Origin: Saccharospirillum sp965652395
GTDB taxonomy: Bacteria > Pseudomonadota > Gammaproteobacteria > Pseudomonadales > Natronospirillaceae
Length of the DNA stretch: 64,000 bases
Reading direction: 5' to 3'
Assembly (NCBI GenBank): GCA_965652395.1
Contig: CBFGUW010000006.1
Location: forward strand, 1 to 64,000
The position numbers and the translations under genes are program-made. Positions 24,403 through 33,272 of the stretch are shown one piece after another. The notes beneath the pieces are model-generated. The model saw only the letters and a program-made list of their open reading frames with translations. It did not search any database and was not told the origin of the DNA. Position 1 is the stretch's first letter. Each line of letters starts with the position of its first letter.

Positions 24403-25271
24403 GCGTATTGATCGATAAGAACACCAAAGTTATCTGCCAGGGTTTCACCGGTTCACAGGGTACTTTCCACAGTGAACAGGCCATTGATTACGGTACGCAA
24501 ATGGTCGGTGGTGTGTCTCCGGGTAAAGGTGGCACCACTCATCTGGGCCTGCCGGTATTCAATACCGCCCGTGAAGCGGTTGAAGCGACCGGTGCCCAAG
24601 CTTCTGTGATTTACGTTCCGGCTCCGTTCTGCCTGGACGCCATCATTGAAGCGGCCGACAGCGGCGTTGAGCTGATTGTGTGCATCACCGAAGGCATCCC
24701 GACTCTGGACATGCTGAAGGCGAAAGAATACGTCGACCGTAAAGGCGTGCGTATGATCGGCCCGAACTGCCCGGGTGTGATCACACCGGGTGAGTGCAAG
24801 ATCGGCATCATGCCGGGTCACATTCACAAGCCGGGCCGTGTGGGCATCGTTTCCCGCTCCGGTACGCTGACTTATGAAGCGGTTAAGCAGACCACTGACC
24901 ACGGTTTCGGCCAGTCCACCTGTGTTGGTATCGGTGGTGACCCGATTCCGGGTTCCAACTTCATCGACATTCTGGAAATGTTCGAGAAGGATCCGGCGAC
25001 CGAAGCCATCGTTATGATTGGTGAAATCGGTGGTACGGCCGAGGAAGAAGCGGCGGCTTACATCAAAGCCAACGTGACCAAGCCGGTTGTCTCTTATATC
25101 GCTGGTGTCACGGCTCCGGCCGGTAAGCGCATGGGCCATGCTGGTGCCATTATCGCCGGTGGTAAAGGTACCGCTGACGAGAAATTCGCCGCCCTGGAAG
25201 ACGCTGGTGTTAAAACCGTTCGCTCCCTGGCTCAGATTGGCGATGCACTGAAGGAAGTAACCGGCTGGTAA
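24399..25271 (+). CDS. sucD: Succinyl-CoA synthetase alpha subunit
   Basis: 290-aa subunit that binds CoA and carries the phosphohistidine intermediate. GFTGSQGTFHSEQAI is the CoA-binding fold, IGPNCPGVITPGECKIGIMP a signature block, and GHAGAIIAGGKGTA contains the active His (about 247). A terminator follows 20 nt after the stop, so the TCA block ends here. Confidence 0.97.
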   Translation: MSVLIDKNTKVICQGFTGSQGTFHSEQAIDYGTQMVGGVSPGKGGTTHLGLPVFNTAREAVEATGAQASVIYVPAPFCLDAIIEAADSGVELIVCITEGIPTLDMLKAKEYVDRKGVRMIGPNCPGVITPGECKIGIMPGHIHKPGRVGIVSRSGTLTYEAVKQTTDHGFGQSTCVGIGGDPIPGSNFIDILEMFEKDPATEAIVMIGEIGGTAEEEAAAYIKANVTKPVVSYIAGVTAPAGKRMGHAGAIIAGGKGTADEKFAALEDAGVKTVRSLAQIGDALKEVTGW

Positions 25272-25291
25272 GATTGGCAGGTTAACTTCTT

Positions 25292-25320
25292 AAAAAAGGC
25301 GGCTCTGGCCGCCTTTTTTA
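25292..25320 (+). terminator. Rho-independent terminator after sucD
   Basis: AAAAAAGGCGGC-TCTG-GCCGCCTTTTTTA, a strong GC stem with flanking A and T runs. Confidence 0.9.
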
Positions 25321-25348
25321 ATGGCTGTTGATTGAGTGCCAAGAACCC

Positions 25349-25459
25349 GCAGGGGGAGTCAGGGGTGGCCTGGAAGGGCGCCATGAACCCTTCCATGGGG
25401 GCTTAACCTCGGCATCCATGCCTCGGATACCCTTCCATGCCACCCCTGACTCCCCCTGC
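25349..25459 (+). repeat. Palindromic intergenic element, copy A
   Basis: Two 30-nt arms (25349-25378 and 25430-25459) are complementary at 29 of 30 positions and flank a loop of about 51 nt. The loop holds CCCTTCCATGGGG and GGCATCCATGCC, the diverged form of the core shared with copies B, C and D. CTAGCC follows the right arm, as in C and D. It lies between sucD and the DUF599 gene with no open frame. The nearly perfect long stem would form a stable RNA or cruciform structure. Confidence 0.85.
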
Positions 25460-25570
25460 TAGCCGATGGAGCAATCTGACCACCCCATACTCACTTATAA
25501 GGCTGTTCGCGCGCTTACATAGTAATACTGATCAACTAGAATATCTTGAAACCTCAGGAAAACTGCCTGT

Positions 25571-26305
25571 ATGACGTACTTTTTCGACTGGCTCGCCTTA
25601 CTCGTCTTTTTTACCGGATGGGTCGCCTATACCCGCTACGCCTCCATTCAGGGCAAGCGGTATCACAGCTTATCGTCCATCATGCACCATTACCGGTTGG
25701 ATTGGATGCAGCGGCTGTTGCGTCGCGACAACCGGGTGTCGGATATGTCAGCGGTAGGCAACCTGGAGCGTAACTCGGCGTTCTTTGCGTCGAGCAGCAT
25801 GTTTATTGTCGCGGGTTTGATTACGGCGTTGGCCGCATCGGAACAGGTGGTCCGGCTGCTGAACGATATTTCCTTTGTTCAGACCAGTTCGAAAGCCTTG
25901 TGGGAAGCGAAGGTGGGGGTACTGATCGCGGTGTTTATTTATGCCTTTCTGAGTTTCACCTGGAGCATGCGTCAGTTCGGGTTTGTATCGGTAATGATCG
26001 GCTCGGCACCGACGCCGACCGAGAGTATGGATGACAGCGTGAAACGCCAGTTCGCTGCCCATGGTGCCAAGGTGATGGATTTGGCCGGTCGGCAATTCAA
26101 TCTTGGGTTGCGGGCTTTTTATTTCAGCCTTGCGGTGGTGGGGTGGTTGTTGGGGCCTTTCTGGTTCATGGCGGGAACGGCGGTAATCATTGGAGTGCTA
26201 TATCGACGGGAATTCCGCAGCACGACCTTGAAGGAGTTGATTCGGGCTCGGGGTTTGAACCCGGAACATCGGATTGATCATGAAGCGAAGAGGGAAGGGG
26301 AGTAG
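25571..26305 (+). CDS. DUF599 family membrane protein
   Basis: 244-aa inner-membrane protein of the DUF599 family. An N-terminal helix (WLALLVFFTGWVAY) is followed by a cytosolic segment with HSLSSIMHHYRLDWM, then helices around residues 75-92, 115-135 and 185-215. NLERNSAFFASSSMFIVAGL and FTWSMRQFGFVSVMIG are conserved family blocks. Function is unknown. ATG follows GAAAACTGCCTGT with no strong ribosome site. A hairpin separates it from the convergent MFS gene. Confidence 0.8.
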   Translation: MTYFFDWLALLVFFTGWVAYTRYASIQGKRYHSLSSIMHHYRLDWMQRLLRRDNRVSDMSAVGNLERNSAFFASSSMFIVAGLITALAASEQVVRLLNDISFVQTSSKALWEAKVGVLIAVFIYAFLSFTWSMRQFGFVSVMIGSAPTPTESMDDSVKRQFAAHGAKVMDLAGRQFNLGLRAFYFSLAVVGWLLGPFWFMAGTAVIIGVLYRREFRSTTLKELIRARGLNPEHRIDHEAKREGE

Positions 26306-26317
26306 CGGCTGTTTTCA

Positions 26318-26356
26318 AATCAGGTTCCTGGCCTCAAACAGCCAGGAACCTCTGAT
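26318..26356. terminator. Hairpin between convergent genes (possible bidirectional terminator)
   Basis: AATCAGGTTCCTGGC pairs with GCCAGGAACCTCTGATT (two-base bulge) across an 8-nt loop. It lies between the DUF599 and MFS genes, but has no T-run on either side, so intrinsic termination is uncertain. Confidence 0.4.
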
Positions 26357-26363
26357 TCAAGTA

Positions 26364-27719
26364 TCAGGAAAGTGCGTTTTTAGCCTGGGTGCGTTCATGG
26401 TGAATCGCCTGTCGCAATGGCACCCGCGCAAGTAGAATCCCTCCCAGAATGAAATAAACCATGATTACCAATAGAGCCTGGTGACGGCCCACGGCATCCG
26501 CGATGGGGCCGAAGGTCATGCCGACGATGATGGCGAACCGGCCGAAGGTGCCCCACAAACCAAACAGAAGGGCGGAATCTTCCGGTTTGGCCAGTAAACC
26601 GACCACGGCACGGCTCGCGCTTTGAATGGCGCCCATGGCGCTGCCTGCCACGAAGGCTACCACTACGAATAGGGTTGGCAAATCCAGGCCTGTGAGCAGG
26701 CTCAGGGGGGTTAGGTAGTAGATGCCGAGCAATCCCACCAGCCACCAGCCGATGGTCAGCAACAGGCTGTTTTTGGAGCCGAGCTTGTCTTCGACGAACC
26801 CGAACCCAACAGCACCGATCATGGAGGCGATTTGTAAGGTGGCGCCGATAATCAACAGCTGGACGCCTTTAATACCGACTTCCTCCTGCGCGTATATACC
26901 GAAGAACTTCACCACCACGGCCACGCCTGCCATGTACACCATGAACGCGATGAAGAACCGGAACAACACCGGGTATTCCTTGATGATCTCCTTCATGGCC
27001 ACAAGCCTTGCCCCAGCCGCCTGGAGCAGCTCACGGTGGCTGGCATTTTCGAAACCCGGTTTTGGCTGGGCGCGTTCCCGCACGAACAGAAAGGTGGGTA
27101 GGGCGCCTAGCCCGTAAAACAGGGCGACCGCCACCATGGCCAGTTGGTTCTGATGGATATAAGCCTCAAGATTGGAATCGGCTGTTTCGGTCACCACCAC
27201 GATGATGATCAGCAGGCTTAGTAACCCGCCGATATAACCAATGCCCCAGCCAATGCCGGAGATGCGGCCCATATTGTCTTTGTTGGCGAGGTCGGTCAGG
27301 AAACTGGCGATGAAACTTTCGGACAGCATCCAGGCTGTATTACTGAAGATCAGAAAAGTCATACCCAGCCAGACATTTCCCGGGTCGACAAAATAGAGTC
27401 CGCCGGTGGCGAAGACTGAAGTCCAGGTACACCAGGCCAGATAGCGCTTCTTGTGGCCGCTGTAGTCGCACAAAACCCCTACCAGAGGTGCCAGGATGAT
27501 GGCGAGACCTGTGGAAATGGCAACACTCACCGCCCAGAAGGTGTTCTTCATGTGAGCCAATTCGGGCGGCACGATGTAGGACACAAAAAAGGCGCTGTAG
27601 ATAAAGCTCACCACCACAGTGGTATAGCTACTGTTGGCGAAATCGTACATGGCCCAGCCGAAAATCTCGCGTTTCTGAACGGGAGGTTGGGGCTGGGAAC
27701 GGTCGGAAGGGGTTGTCAT
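26364..27719 (-). CDS. MFS transporter, Atg22/UMF1-like
   Basis: 451-aa permease with about 12 hydrophobic helices. The opening REIFGWAMYDFANSSYTTVV is the signature of the Atg22-like (UMF1) branch of the major facilitator superfamily. LVGVLCDYSGHKKRYLAW is the MFS A-like loop after helix 2, and a second such loop appears as GFVEDKLGSKNSLL in the second half. The start is set at MTTPSDRS, because the longer frame adds an implausible 32 residues. Members of this branch are often annotated as exporters of amino acids or unknown solutes; the substrate is unknown. Its start faces htpG across about 146 nt. Confidence 0.85.
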   Translation of the reverse strand: MTTPSDRSQPQPPVQKREIFGWAMYDFANSSYTTVVVSFIYSAFFVSYIVPPELAHMKNTFWAVSVAISTGLAIILAPLVGVLCDYSGHKKRYLAWCTWTSVFATGGLYFVDPGNVWLGMTFLIFSNTAWMLSESFIASFLTDLANKDNMGRISGIGWGIGYIGGLLSLLIIIVVVTETADSNLEAYIHQNQLAMVAVALFYGLGALPTFLFVRERAQPKPGFENASHRELLQAAGARLVAMKEIIKEYPVLFRFFIAFMVYMAGVAVVVKFFGIYAQEEVGIKGVQLLIIGATLQIASMIGAVGFGFVEDKLGSKNSLLLTIGWWLVGLLGIYYLTPLSLLTGLDLPTLFVVVAFVAGSAMGAIQSASRAVVGLLAKPEDSALLFGLWGTFGRFAIIVGMTFGPIADAVGRHQALLVIMVYFILGGILLARVPLRQAIHHERTQAKNALS

Positions 27720-27796
27720 TGTTATGGATCGTCCTTGTTTAGGGGATAAATCGGTTGCCTTATAGTGCCCCAGACCGCTCAGACTGAAAAGCACCG

Positions 27797-27823
27797 CTTG
27801 AAAACAGCCGCACAACCCATAAA
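27797..27823 (+). promoter_or_regulatory. Sigma32-type heat-shock promoter for htpG
   Basis: CTTGAAA, then CCCATAAA after a 13-nt spacer counted from CTTGAA. This matches the heat-shock sigma factor consensus (CTTGAA, 13-15 nt, CCCATNT) and lies 43 nt upstream of the htpG start. Confidence 0.7.
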
Positions 27824-27865
27824 TAATCGGTACTTTTTCCTAAGTGATTGATTTTGAGGTGTTCT

Positions 27866-29776
27866 ATGTCTGAAACCCAACAAGAAACGCTCAGCTTTCA
27901 GACAGAAGTGAAGCAGCTTCTGCATTTGATGATCCACTCGCTCTACTCGAATAAGGAGATCTTTCTACGTGAGCTGATCTCCAACGCCTCGGACGCCTGC
28001 GACAAACTCCGCTTCCAGGCCCTAAAAGACGACTCCCTGCTGGCTGAAGACAGCGACCTCGCCGTCAAGCTCGAATTCGACAAAGACGCCAACACCGTCA
28101 CCATCACCGACAACGGCATCGGCATGAACCGGGACGACGTCGTCGCCAACCTGGGCACCATCGCCAAATCCGGCACCGCCGAATTCCTGAAGAACCTGAC
28201 CGGCGACGAACGCAAAGACAGCCAGCTCATCGGCCAATTCGGCGTGGGTTTCTACTCTTCTTTCATCGTCGCCCAGGCTGTCGACGTCTACACTCGCAAA
28301 GCCGGAGCCCCCAAAGAAGAGGGTGTTCACTGGCACAGCGCCGGTGAAGGTGAATTCACCCTCGCCGATATCGACCTCGAACAACGTGGCACCAAGATCG
28401 TACTGCACCTTAAGCCGGAAGAAACCGAATTCGCCGACGGCTGGCGCCTGCGCAACCTGATTCGCAAATATTCGGATCATATTTCCATCCCGGTAAAAAT
28501 GCTCAAAGAGAGCTTCGAAGCCGACGAAGACGGCAACACCGAAGAAAAAGCGCCGGAGTGGGAAACCGTCAACTCCGCCACCGCCCTCTGGACACGCCCC
28601 AAGAGCGAGATTTCCGACGAGGAATATCAGGAACTCTACCACCACATCTCGCACGACTTCGGCGACGCCATGACCTGGAGCCACAACAAGGTCGAAGGCA
28701 AGATGGACTACACCAGCCTGCTGTACATCCCCAAAAAAGCCCCGTTCGACATGTGGAACCGGGAACGGGTGCGCGGGCTCAAACTCTACGTCCAACGCGT
28801 ATTCATCATGGACGACGTAGAGCAATTCCTGCCCATGTACCTGCGCTTCACCAAAGGCATCGTCGACTCCAACGACCTGCCCCTGAACGTCAGCCGGGAA
28901 ATCCTGCAGAGCAACGAATCCATCGACAACATGCGCTCCGCACTGATCAAGCGCGTGCTCGACATGCTCGCCAAACTGGCCAAGAAAGACCCCGAAAACT
29001 ATCAACTGTTCTGGGACGAATTCGGCCAGGTCCTGAAAGAAGGCCCAGCGGAAGACCCCTCCAACAACGAAAAAATCGCCAAACTACTGCGTTTCGCCAC
29101 CACCCACACCGGCGACGCCAAACAGGACCAATCCCTGGATGACTACGTCGGCCGCATGAAAGAAGGCCAGGACAAGATCTACTACGTCGCAGCCGACAGC
29201 CACCAAACCGCCAAAAACAGCCCACACCTCGAAGTCTTCCGCAAGAAAGGCATCGAAGTGCTATTGATGAGCGACCGCATCGACGAATGGCTGATGGGCT
29301 ACCTGCGCGAATTCGACGGCAAGGAACTCGTCGACGTCGCCCGTGGCGGTCTGGACCTCGGCGGTGTCGAAACCGAAGAGGAAAAAGAAGCCGAGAGGAA
29401 AGCCAACGACGAACACAAACCGCTGTTGGAGCGCCTCAAAACCCTGCTCGAATCCGAAGTCGAAGAAGTGCGGATGACCCACCGTCTGGTCGAATCCCCC
29501 GCCTGCATCGTCGTCGGCCAAAACGACATGGGCGCCCAGATGCGCCGCATCATGGAAGCCGCCGGTCAGAAAGTACCGGACAGCAAACCGATCTTCGAAC
29601 TGAACCCGGAACACCCGCTGGTAAACCGTCTAGAACAGGAAACCAACGAGGAACGCTTCGCCGACCTCGCCAATATCCTGCTCGAACAGGCGCGTCTCGC
29701 GGAAGGTTCACATCCCAAGGATGCTGCTGGGTTTGTATCCCGTTTGAACAAGCTGTTGCTGGATATGGCGCAGTAA
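27866..29776 (+). CDS. htpG: Molecular chaperone HtpG (Hsp90)
   Basis: 636-aa ATP-dependent chaperone. The N-terminal GHKL ATPase shows NKEIFLRELISNASDACDKL, DNGIGMNRDD, and GQFGVGFYSSFIVA (lid and G-box). The middle domain includes LPLNVSREILQ with the catalytic-loop Arg, and the C-terminal dimerisation domain ends near LNKLLLDMAQ. The start is the ATG at MSETQQETLSFQ with GAGGT upstream. A sigma32-type promoter precedes it. From about 28.0 to 29.7 kb codon use shifts to C-ending codons, which is continuous with the next gene. Confidence 0.97.
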   Translation: MSETQQETLSFQTEVKQLLHLMIHSLYSNKEIFLRELISNASDACDKLRFQALKDDSLLAEDSDLAVKLEFDKDANTVTITDNGIGMNRDDVVANLGTIAKSGTAEFLKNLTGDERKDSQLIGQFGVGFYSSFIVAQAVDVYTRKAGAPKEEGVHWHSAGEGEFTLADIDLEQRGTKIVLHLKPEETEFADGWRLRNLIRKYSDHISIPVKMLKESFEADEDGNTEEKAPEWETVNSATALWTRPKSEISDEEYQELYHHISHDFGDAMTWSHNKVEGKMDYTSLLYIPKKAPFDMWNRERVRGLKLYVQRVFIMDDVEQFLPMYLRFTKGIVDSNDLPLNVSREILQSNESIDNMRSALIKRVLDMLAKLAKKDPENYQLFWDEFGQVLKEGPAEDPSNNEKIAKLLRFATTHTGDAKQDQSLDDYVGRMKEGQDKIYYVAADSHQTAKNSPHLEVFRKKGIEVLLMSDRIDEWLMGYLREFDGKELVDVARGGLDLGGVETEEEKEAERKANDEHKPLLERLKTLLESEVEEVRMTHRLVESPACIVVGQNDMGAQMRRIMEAAGQKVPDSKPIFELNPEHPLVNRLEQETNEERFADLANILLEQARLAEGSHPKDAAGFVSRLNKLLLDMAQ

Positions 29777-29823
29777 AAGAAACCCACCAAACTCTGTGGT
29801 TTTCTAGGTTGGCGAGAAAGTAA

Positions 29824-29936
29824 GTGCCGGATGCCAGGTAAGCTGATCCAGGGTAGTCCGCAGCATGGATGCTGCGGCCTAGGCCCCATGGATGGGTTAA
29901 CGCCGACCCTGGATCAGCTTACCTGGTAGCCGGCAC
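29824..29936 (-). repeat. Palindromic intergenic element, copy B (inverted orientation)
   Basis: Arms 29824-29855 and 29906-29936 pair with a few mismatches around a loop of about 50 nt. Read on the minus strand, the loop carries ACCCATCCATGGGGCCT and CCGCAGCATCCATGCTGCGG, almost identical to copies C and D. The arms include CCAGGTAAGCTGATCCAGGGT, matching within this copy but not the other copies. It lies between htpG and yfaZ; the 299-nt gap holds no gene. Confidence 0.85.
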
Positions 29937-30075
29937 GACCCCACCGCCAAGAACCCCAACTTTTCTGTCTCTTGACCCGGCAATGTGGGAGTGTGCTCAT
30001 CTCTGTGCCGAACGGTGGATGCCCGCCCAGGCAGAATCCAGTACAATGCGCGCGACACGTTTTTGGAGTAAAGGC

Positions 30076-30633
30076 ATGCGTTTGAAACACTGGTTGTTCG
30101 CAACGGCCGTCTGGATGCCGATGGCGGCCATGGCAGGCGGATCCCTCGATTTCTCATTGTCCGACAAATCCGTCCGGCTCGAACACGAAGCCGTTCGCGT
30201 CGGCACCGGCGCCCACATCACCACCGGCCTCGCCTACAGCGAAGAACGCCAGGCCTACGCCTTCAGCGCCGGCTTCAACGCCGTCGACGCCACCCTCTCC
30301 AACCGCGACCTCATCGGCGGAATCGGCTTCAAAGGCTTCCTGTTCGACGCCCACGAACCCGGCTTCGCCGTCGGCGTAGGCGGCTTCCTGCGCTGGCAGC
30401 CCGACTTCATGAACGGCCTCGGCACCGAAGCCAGCCTCTACTACGCCCCCGACATCCTCAGCTTCAAGGACGTCACCGCCTTCCAGGAAATATTCGCCCG
30501 GGTCACCTACAAAGTGCTGCCCCAGGCCCGCGTTTTTGTCGGCTGGCATGAAATCGCCGGGTACTACAACGGCGGCATAGGCAAAGCCACCGTAGACGAA
30601 ACCTTCAACGTCGGTTTCCGTATTAACTATTAA
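30076..30633 (+). CDS. YfaZ-family outer membrane protein
   Basis: 185-aa predicted outer-membrane beta-barrel. A signal peptide is clear (residues 1-20, MRLKHWLF...AAMA with cleavage before GGSLDF). The mature part alternates polar and hydrophobic residues with Gly/Tyr-rich turns (GTGAHITTGLAYSEE, GLGTEASLYYAPDIL) and ends in an aromatic residue (NVGFRINY) as barrels do. This matches the YfaZ family, whose function is unknown. GGAGTAAAGGC lies before ATG. Longer in-frame extensions upstream run through the repeat region and are rejected. Confidence 0.8.
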   Translation: MRLKHWLFATAVWMPMAAMAGGSLDFSLSDKSVRLEHEAVRVGTGAHITTGLAYSEERQAYAFSAGFNAVDATLSNRDLIGGIGFKGFLFDAHEPGFAVGVGGFLRWQPDFMNGLGTEASLYYAPDILSFKDVTAFQEIFARVTYKVLPQARVFVGWHEIAGYYNGGIGKATVDETFNVGFRINY

Positions 30634-30663
30634 TCGGCTAATCCGTCCGGAGTGACAAGTCGT

Positions 30664-31140
30664 ATGAATCGGCGTGCTCAAACCAACCATCAGCTGTATC
30701 AGGCTCGGCTAATGCTCGATCTTGCCTCGAATACCGACAAGGCACTCGGCAATGCCGCCCTGGACGCAGGCATCCTGTTCCTCTACCGCAGCCTGTGTTC
30801 AGGCTTGACGGAAGTAGGGGAGCAATATGGCCTGCAGCTCAGAGCTGACGACGCCTTGTCACTCCTGCTCGACCAATTGGGAGAGCACCGACCGGATGGG
30901 TGGGAATATCGTTCGGTATCCGAAGCCCTGCGAACGCCCGGTCACTGGATGGCGCAATTGAGACGGGAAGCCGAACGTTGGACTCAGGATTCATCCGCCG
31001 CCCCGGTCAAACCCGAAGGAGCCACCCTGATAGCCACGGTATCGGACGATAACGAAGATCATACAAATCATTACCGCAGCTGGCTGGACGAGCTGCAACA
31101 ATGGATAAATGAAATCCGGGCATTGAGTGATTACAGCTAG
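30664..31140 (+). CDS. DUF6586-like protein
   Basis: 158-aa soluble helical protein resembling the DUF6586 family that pseudomonads carry near topA. The N-terminal QTNHQLYQARLMLDLA helix and ALDAGILFLYRSLCSGLTEVGEQYGL block are the family-like parts, and the C-terminus ends in a YRSWLDELQQWINEIRAL helix. Function is unknown. ATG at 30664 with GGAG 11 nt upstream is slightly better than the in-frame GTG at 30652. The next small gene begins 20 nt downstream, so the two are probably cotranscribed. Confidence 0.65.
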   Translation: MNRRAQTNHQLYQARLMLDLASNTDKALGNAALDAGILFLYRSLCSGLTEVGEQYGLQLRADDALSLLLDQLGEHRPDGWEYRSVSEALRTPGHWMAQLRREAERWTQDSSAAPVKPEGATLIATVSDDNEDHTNHYRSWLDELQQWINEIRALSDYS

Positions 31141-31160
31141 CTCTGACGAAACAGGTGTTT

Positions 31161-31400
31161 ATGTACTGGGAAATTATTGAACTGGCCAACGGTGAAATTG
31201 CGCTACGCAAAGCGGATTCCGACGACGAGCCCATCTTGACCATTCGTTTTTCGGATGAAGCCAAAGACCGGTTGCGCGACCAGACCATTGATGTCGCCCG
31301 AGCCATGATCAGCGCCGGAGTCCAGGTCGCGACCGATATCGAGAATATGGATGACGAAGAGGATCTGGAAGTCGATGCCTCTGAATCCACCATCCACTAA
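31161..31400 (+). CDS. Small acidic conserved protein
   Basis: 79-aa acidic protein. It starts MYWEIIELANGEIALRKAD, has a central IRFSDEAKDRL helix and ends with a very acidic tail (MDDEEDLEVDASE). The pairing with the DUF6586-like gene repeats an arrangement known in pseudomonads, where both are uncharacterised. The ATG is chosen over an in-frame GTG six nt earlier because it gives the usual family start. Confidence 0.65.
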   Translation: MYWEIIELANGEIALRKADSDDEPILTIRFSDEAKDRLRDQTIDVARAMISAGVQVATDIENMDDEEDLEVDASESTIH

Positions 31401-31428
31401 TTGCCCGCCTTAGTCCGCTTACCTTCTC

Positions 31429-32040
31429 TTATTGATACTGGCGATACCAACCCTTGACCGCCTGAACGTAGGCCTCCGTCTCAGGATAGGGTGGTATGCC
31501 CTGGTATCGGGACACGGCGGTTTCACCCGCGTTGTAAGCCGCCAGCGCCAGATCAAGATCATACTGATAGCGTTGCAGCAGATAGCGAAGATGACGGGCG
31601 CCCGCGTGGATGTTTTGGCGGGCGTCGAAAGGGTCCGTCACCCGGTAGAGTTTTGCCGTACCTGGCATCAACTGCATCAGCCCCTGGGCGCCCTTATGGG
31701 AAACTGCATCGAGCCGGAAATTCGATTCCTGACGGATGACCGCCCGAATCAAAGCTTCTTCAAGCTGGTACAGGTCGGCGGCTGTGCGGATATGCTGGTC
31801 AATGCGCTGGCGACTGGCCGGAGAATCCTGGTATCGAAGCGCTCTACCTGCAGTAGTGGCGTTGAGGCGGCTGTGCTCCAGTTCGTAACCGGCCAATTGA
31901 ATGGGGCGGTCGGTCACGACGCGCTCTCCATTCGGAGCACGATAGATGTAGAGTTCAGCCCAAGCCAAGGGCGCACACCACCAAATGAACAATAACCATA
32001 CCCAATACTGCACGATTGGGCGGACAACTTTATTCTTCAT
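31429..32040 (-). CDS. Lytic transglycosylase with SLT domain
   Basis: 203-aa exported murein lytic transglycosylase. The signal peptide is residues 1-27 (IVQYWVWLLFIWWCAPLAWA). A short DUF4124-like strand region (LYIYRAPNGERVVTDRP) is followed by the SLT/goose-lysozyme-type domain from about residue 85. The catalytic Glu is in RAVIRQESNF, and GAQGLMQLMPGTA, NIHAGARHLRYLL and ALAAYNAGETAV are the three other conserved blocks. It cleaves peptidoglycan strands without hydrolysis. Its start overlaps the end of roxA by 11 nt, so the genes are coupled. Confidence 0.88.
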   Translation of the reverse strand: MKNKVVRPIVQYWVWLLFIWWCAPLAWAELYIYRAPNGERVVTDRPIQLAGYELEHSRLNATTAGRALRYQDSPASRQRIDQHIRTAADLYQLEEALIRAVIRQESNFRLDAVSHKGAQGLMQLMPGTAKLYRVTDPFDARQNIHAGARHLRYLLQRYQYDLDLALAAYNAGETAVSRYQGIPPYPETEAYVQAVKGWYRQYQ

Positions 32041-33151
32041 CGAAATAGAATACGTCCCGATTCACCAGTTCCGCTAATAGAGTCAGTCGGCCCACTTCGC
32101 TTGAGCCCCCCAGATCACCCGGCTGAATGGCCTTTTGTTCGCACAGCCATTTCAGGCCTTCCATGGGAAGTGTAGTTGTTATCGCGTCACCTTCCACGAA
32201 CAGGCAGCCGCGCACATAAGCCAGGCGTGCGGCGTCGTTGCGGTAGAGGGGTTGGTGCTCCAGCCGTCGTGCGATTTCTCTGGGTGACATGGGGGAGGTG
32301 TCACTGGGAGCCTCGTCGTATTTGGGCTCGGTCATGTAGCGGCCGAACCATTCCACCAGGGTGGCGCGGTCTTTGGTCAGGCGTTGCAGCAGGGCGTGGA
32401 CCCGGTCGACGTCTTCATCGAGTATTCGATATGGATCGTCACGCGCGGTCAGGTCGTGATCGGTGTAGCGGTCGAAGTCGCTGCTTCTGTCGGCAACGAA
32501 CTGGCTGAAATCGACAAGTGTTTCCGCAAGGCTGGGTGCTCTGAAGCCTATGGAGTAGGTGATGCAGTTATCCAGGGCGGTGCCCCAGTGGGCGATGCCG
32601 GGGGGGACGTAGAGCATGTCGCCTGGTTCCAGTACCCAGCGTTCCTGTTCGTCGAAGTCGACGAGAATCTGCAGTTCGGTGTCGTCGCGGCAGTCGTCGG
32701 CTTCGGTGCAGCTTTGGCCGATGCGCCATTCACGACGGCCTTCGACTTGAATGAGGAAGACGTCGTATTGGTCGAAGTGGGGGCCGACGCCGCCGCCGGG
32801 AGTGGCGTAGGAGATCATGATGTCGTCGAGCCGCCAGGCGGGTATGAAGTGAAAGTGTTCAAAAAGGCTGGCTACTTCAGGTACCCAGTGGTCGACGGCC
32901 TGGACAAGCAGGGACCAGTCTTTGTCGGGTAGGGCGGCGAAGTCTTCTTCGAAGAAGGGGCCGTGGCGCAGGCGCCAGTCGCCGGAGGTGACGATGCGGG
33001 ATTCGACTTCGGCTTCGGTGGCGAGTCCGGCGAGTTCGTCTCCGTCGATGAGTGATTCGATGTCTGGGAAGGCTTGGCGTACCAGCAGGGGTGTTTTCTG
33101 CCAATAGCGGGATAGAAAGGCTTGAGCCGATAGACCGCCCAGTAATTTCAT
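32030..33151 (-). CDS. roxA: Ribosomal protein uL16 arginine hydroxylase (JmjC/cupin)
   Basis: 373-aa 2-oxoglutarate/Fe(II) oxygenase of the YcfD/RoxA type, which hydroxylates an Arg of ribosomal protein L16. The start MKLLGGLSAQAFLSRYWQKTPL is the family N-terminus. The JmjC core has the metal ligands in PHFDQYDVF (His and Asp) and in VPPGIAHWG (His), and DIMISYATPGG lies just before. The C-terminal winged-helix part follows DTSPMSPREIARRLEH. I start at the ATG 72 nt inside the longest open frame because homologous proteins begin there. Confidence 0.88.
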   Translation of the reverse strand: MKLLGGLSAQAFLSRYWQKTPLLVRQAFPDIESLIDGDELAGLATEAEVESRIVTSGDWRLRHGPFFEEDFAALPDKDWSLLVQAVDHWVPEVASLFEHFHFIPAWRLDDIMISYATPGGGVGPHFDQYDVFLIQVEGRREWRIGQSCTEADDCRDDTELQILVDFDEQERWVLEPGDMLYVPPGIAHWGTALDNCITYSIGFRAPSLAETLVDFSQFVADRSSDFDRYTDHDLTARDDPYRILDEDVDRVHALLQRLTKDRATLVEWFGRYMTEPKYDEAPSDTSPMSPREIARRLEHQPLYRNDAARLAYVRGCLFVEGDAITTTLPMEGLKWLCEQKAIQPGDLGGSSEVGRLTLLAELVNRDVFYFDEE

Positions 33152-33272
33152 GGCGTATCCCCGTACTAAGAGGTCGGTGGAGGAAATCGGCAAATACCGA
33201 AAGTTGGGTGAAGCATAGTTCAAATTGGGCTTTTGTGCCGGTCGGTTGCTTGGGTTTTGTGCCGGAAACCCG

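Noticed and set aside
25349..25459. Reading the palindromic elements as MITEs or IS remnants
   Set aside because: The arm sequences differ between copies, so there is no shared terminal inverted repeat, and I see no consistent target duplication or transposase fragment.
25349..25459. Reading the palindromes as ordinary terminators
   Set aside because: Copy A comes after a separate strong terminator, the arms are far longer than needed, and no T-run follows.
29869..30075. 69-codon N-terminal extension of yfaZ
   Set aside because: It runs through the palindromic element, and the signal peptide clearly starts at the ATG at 30076.
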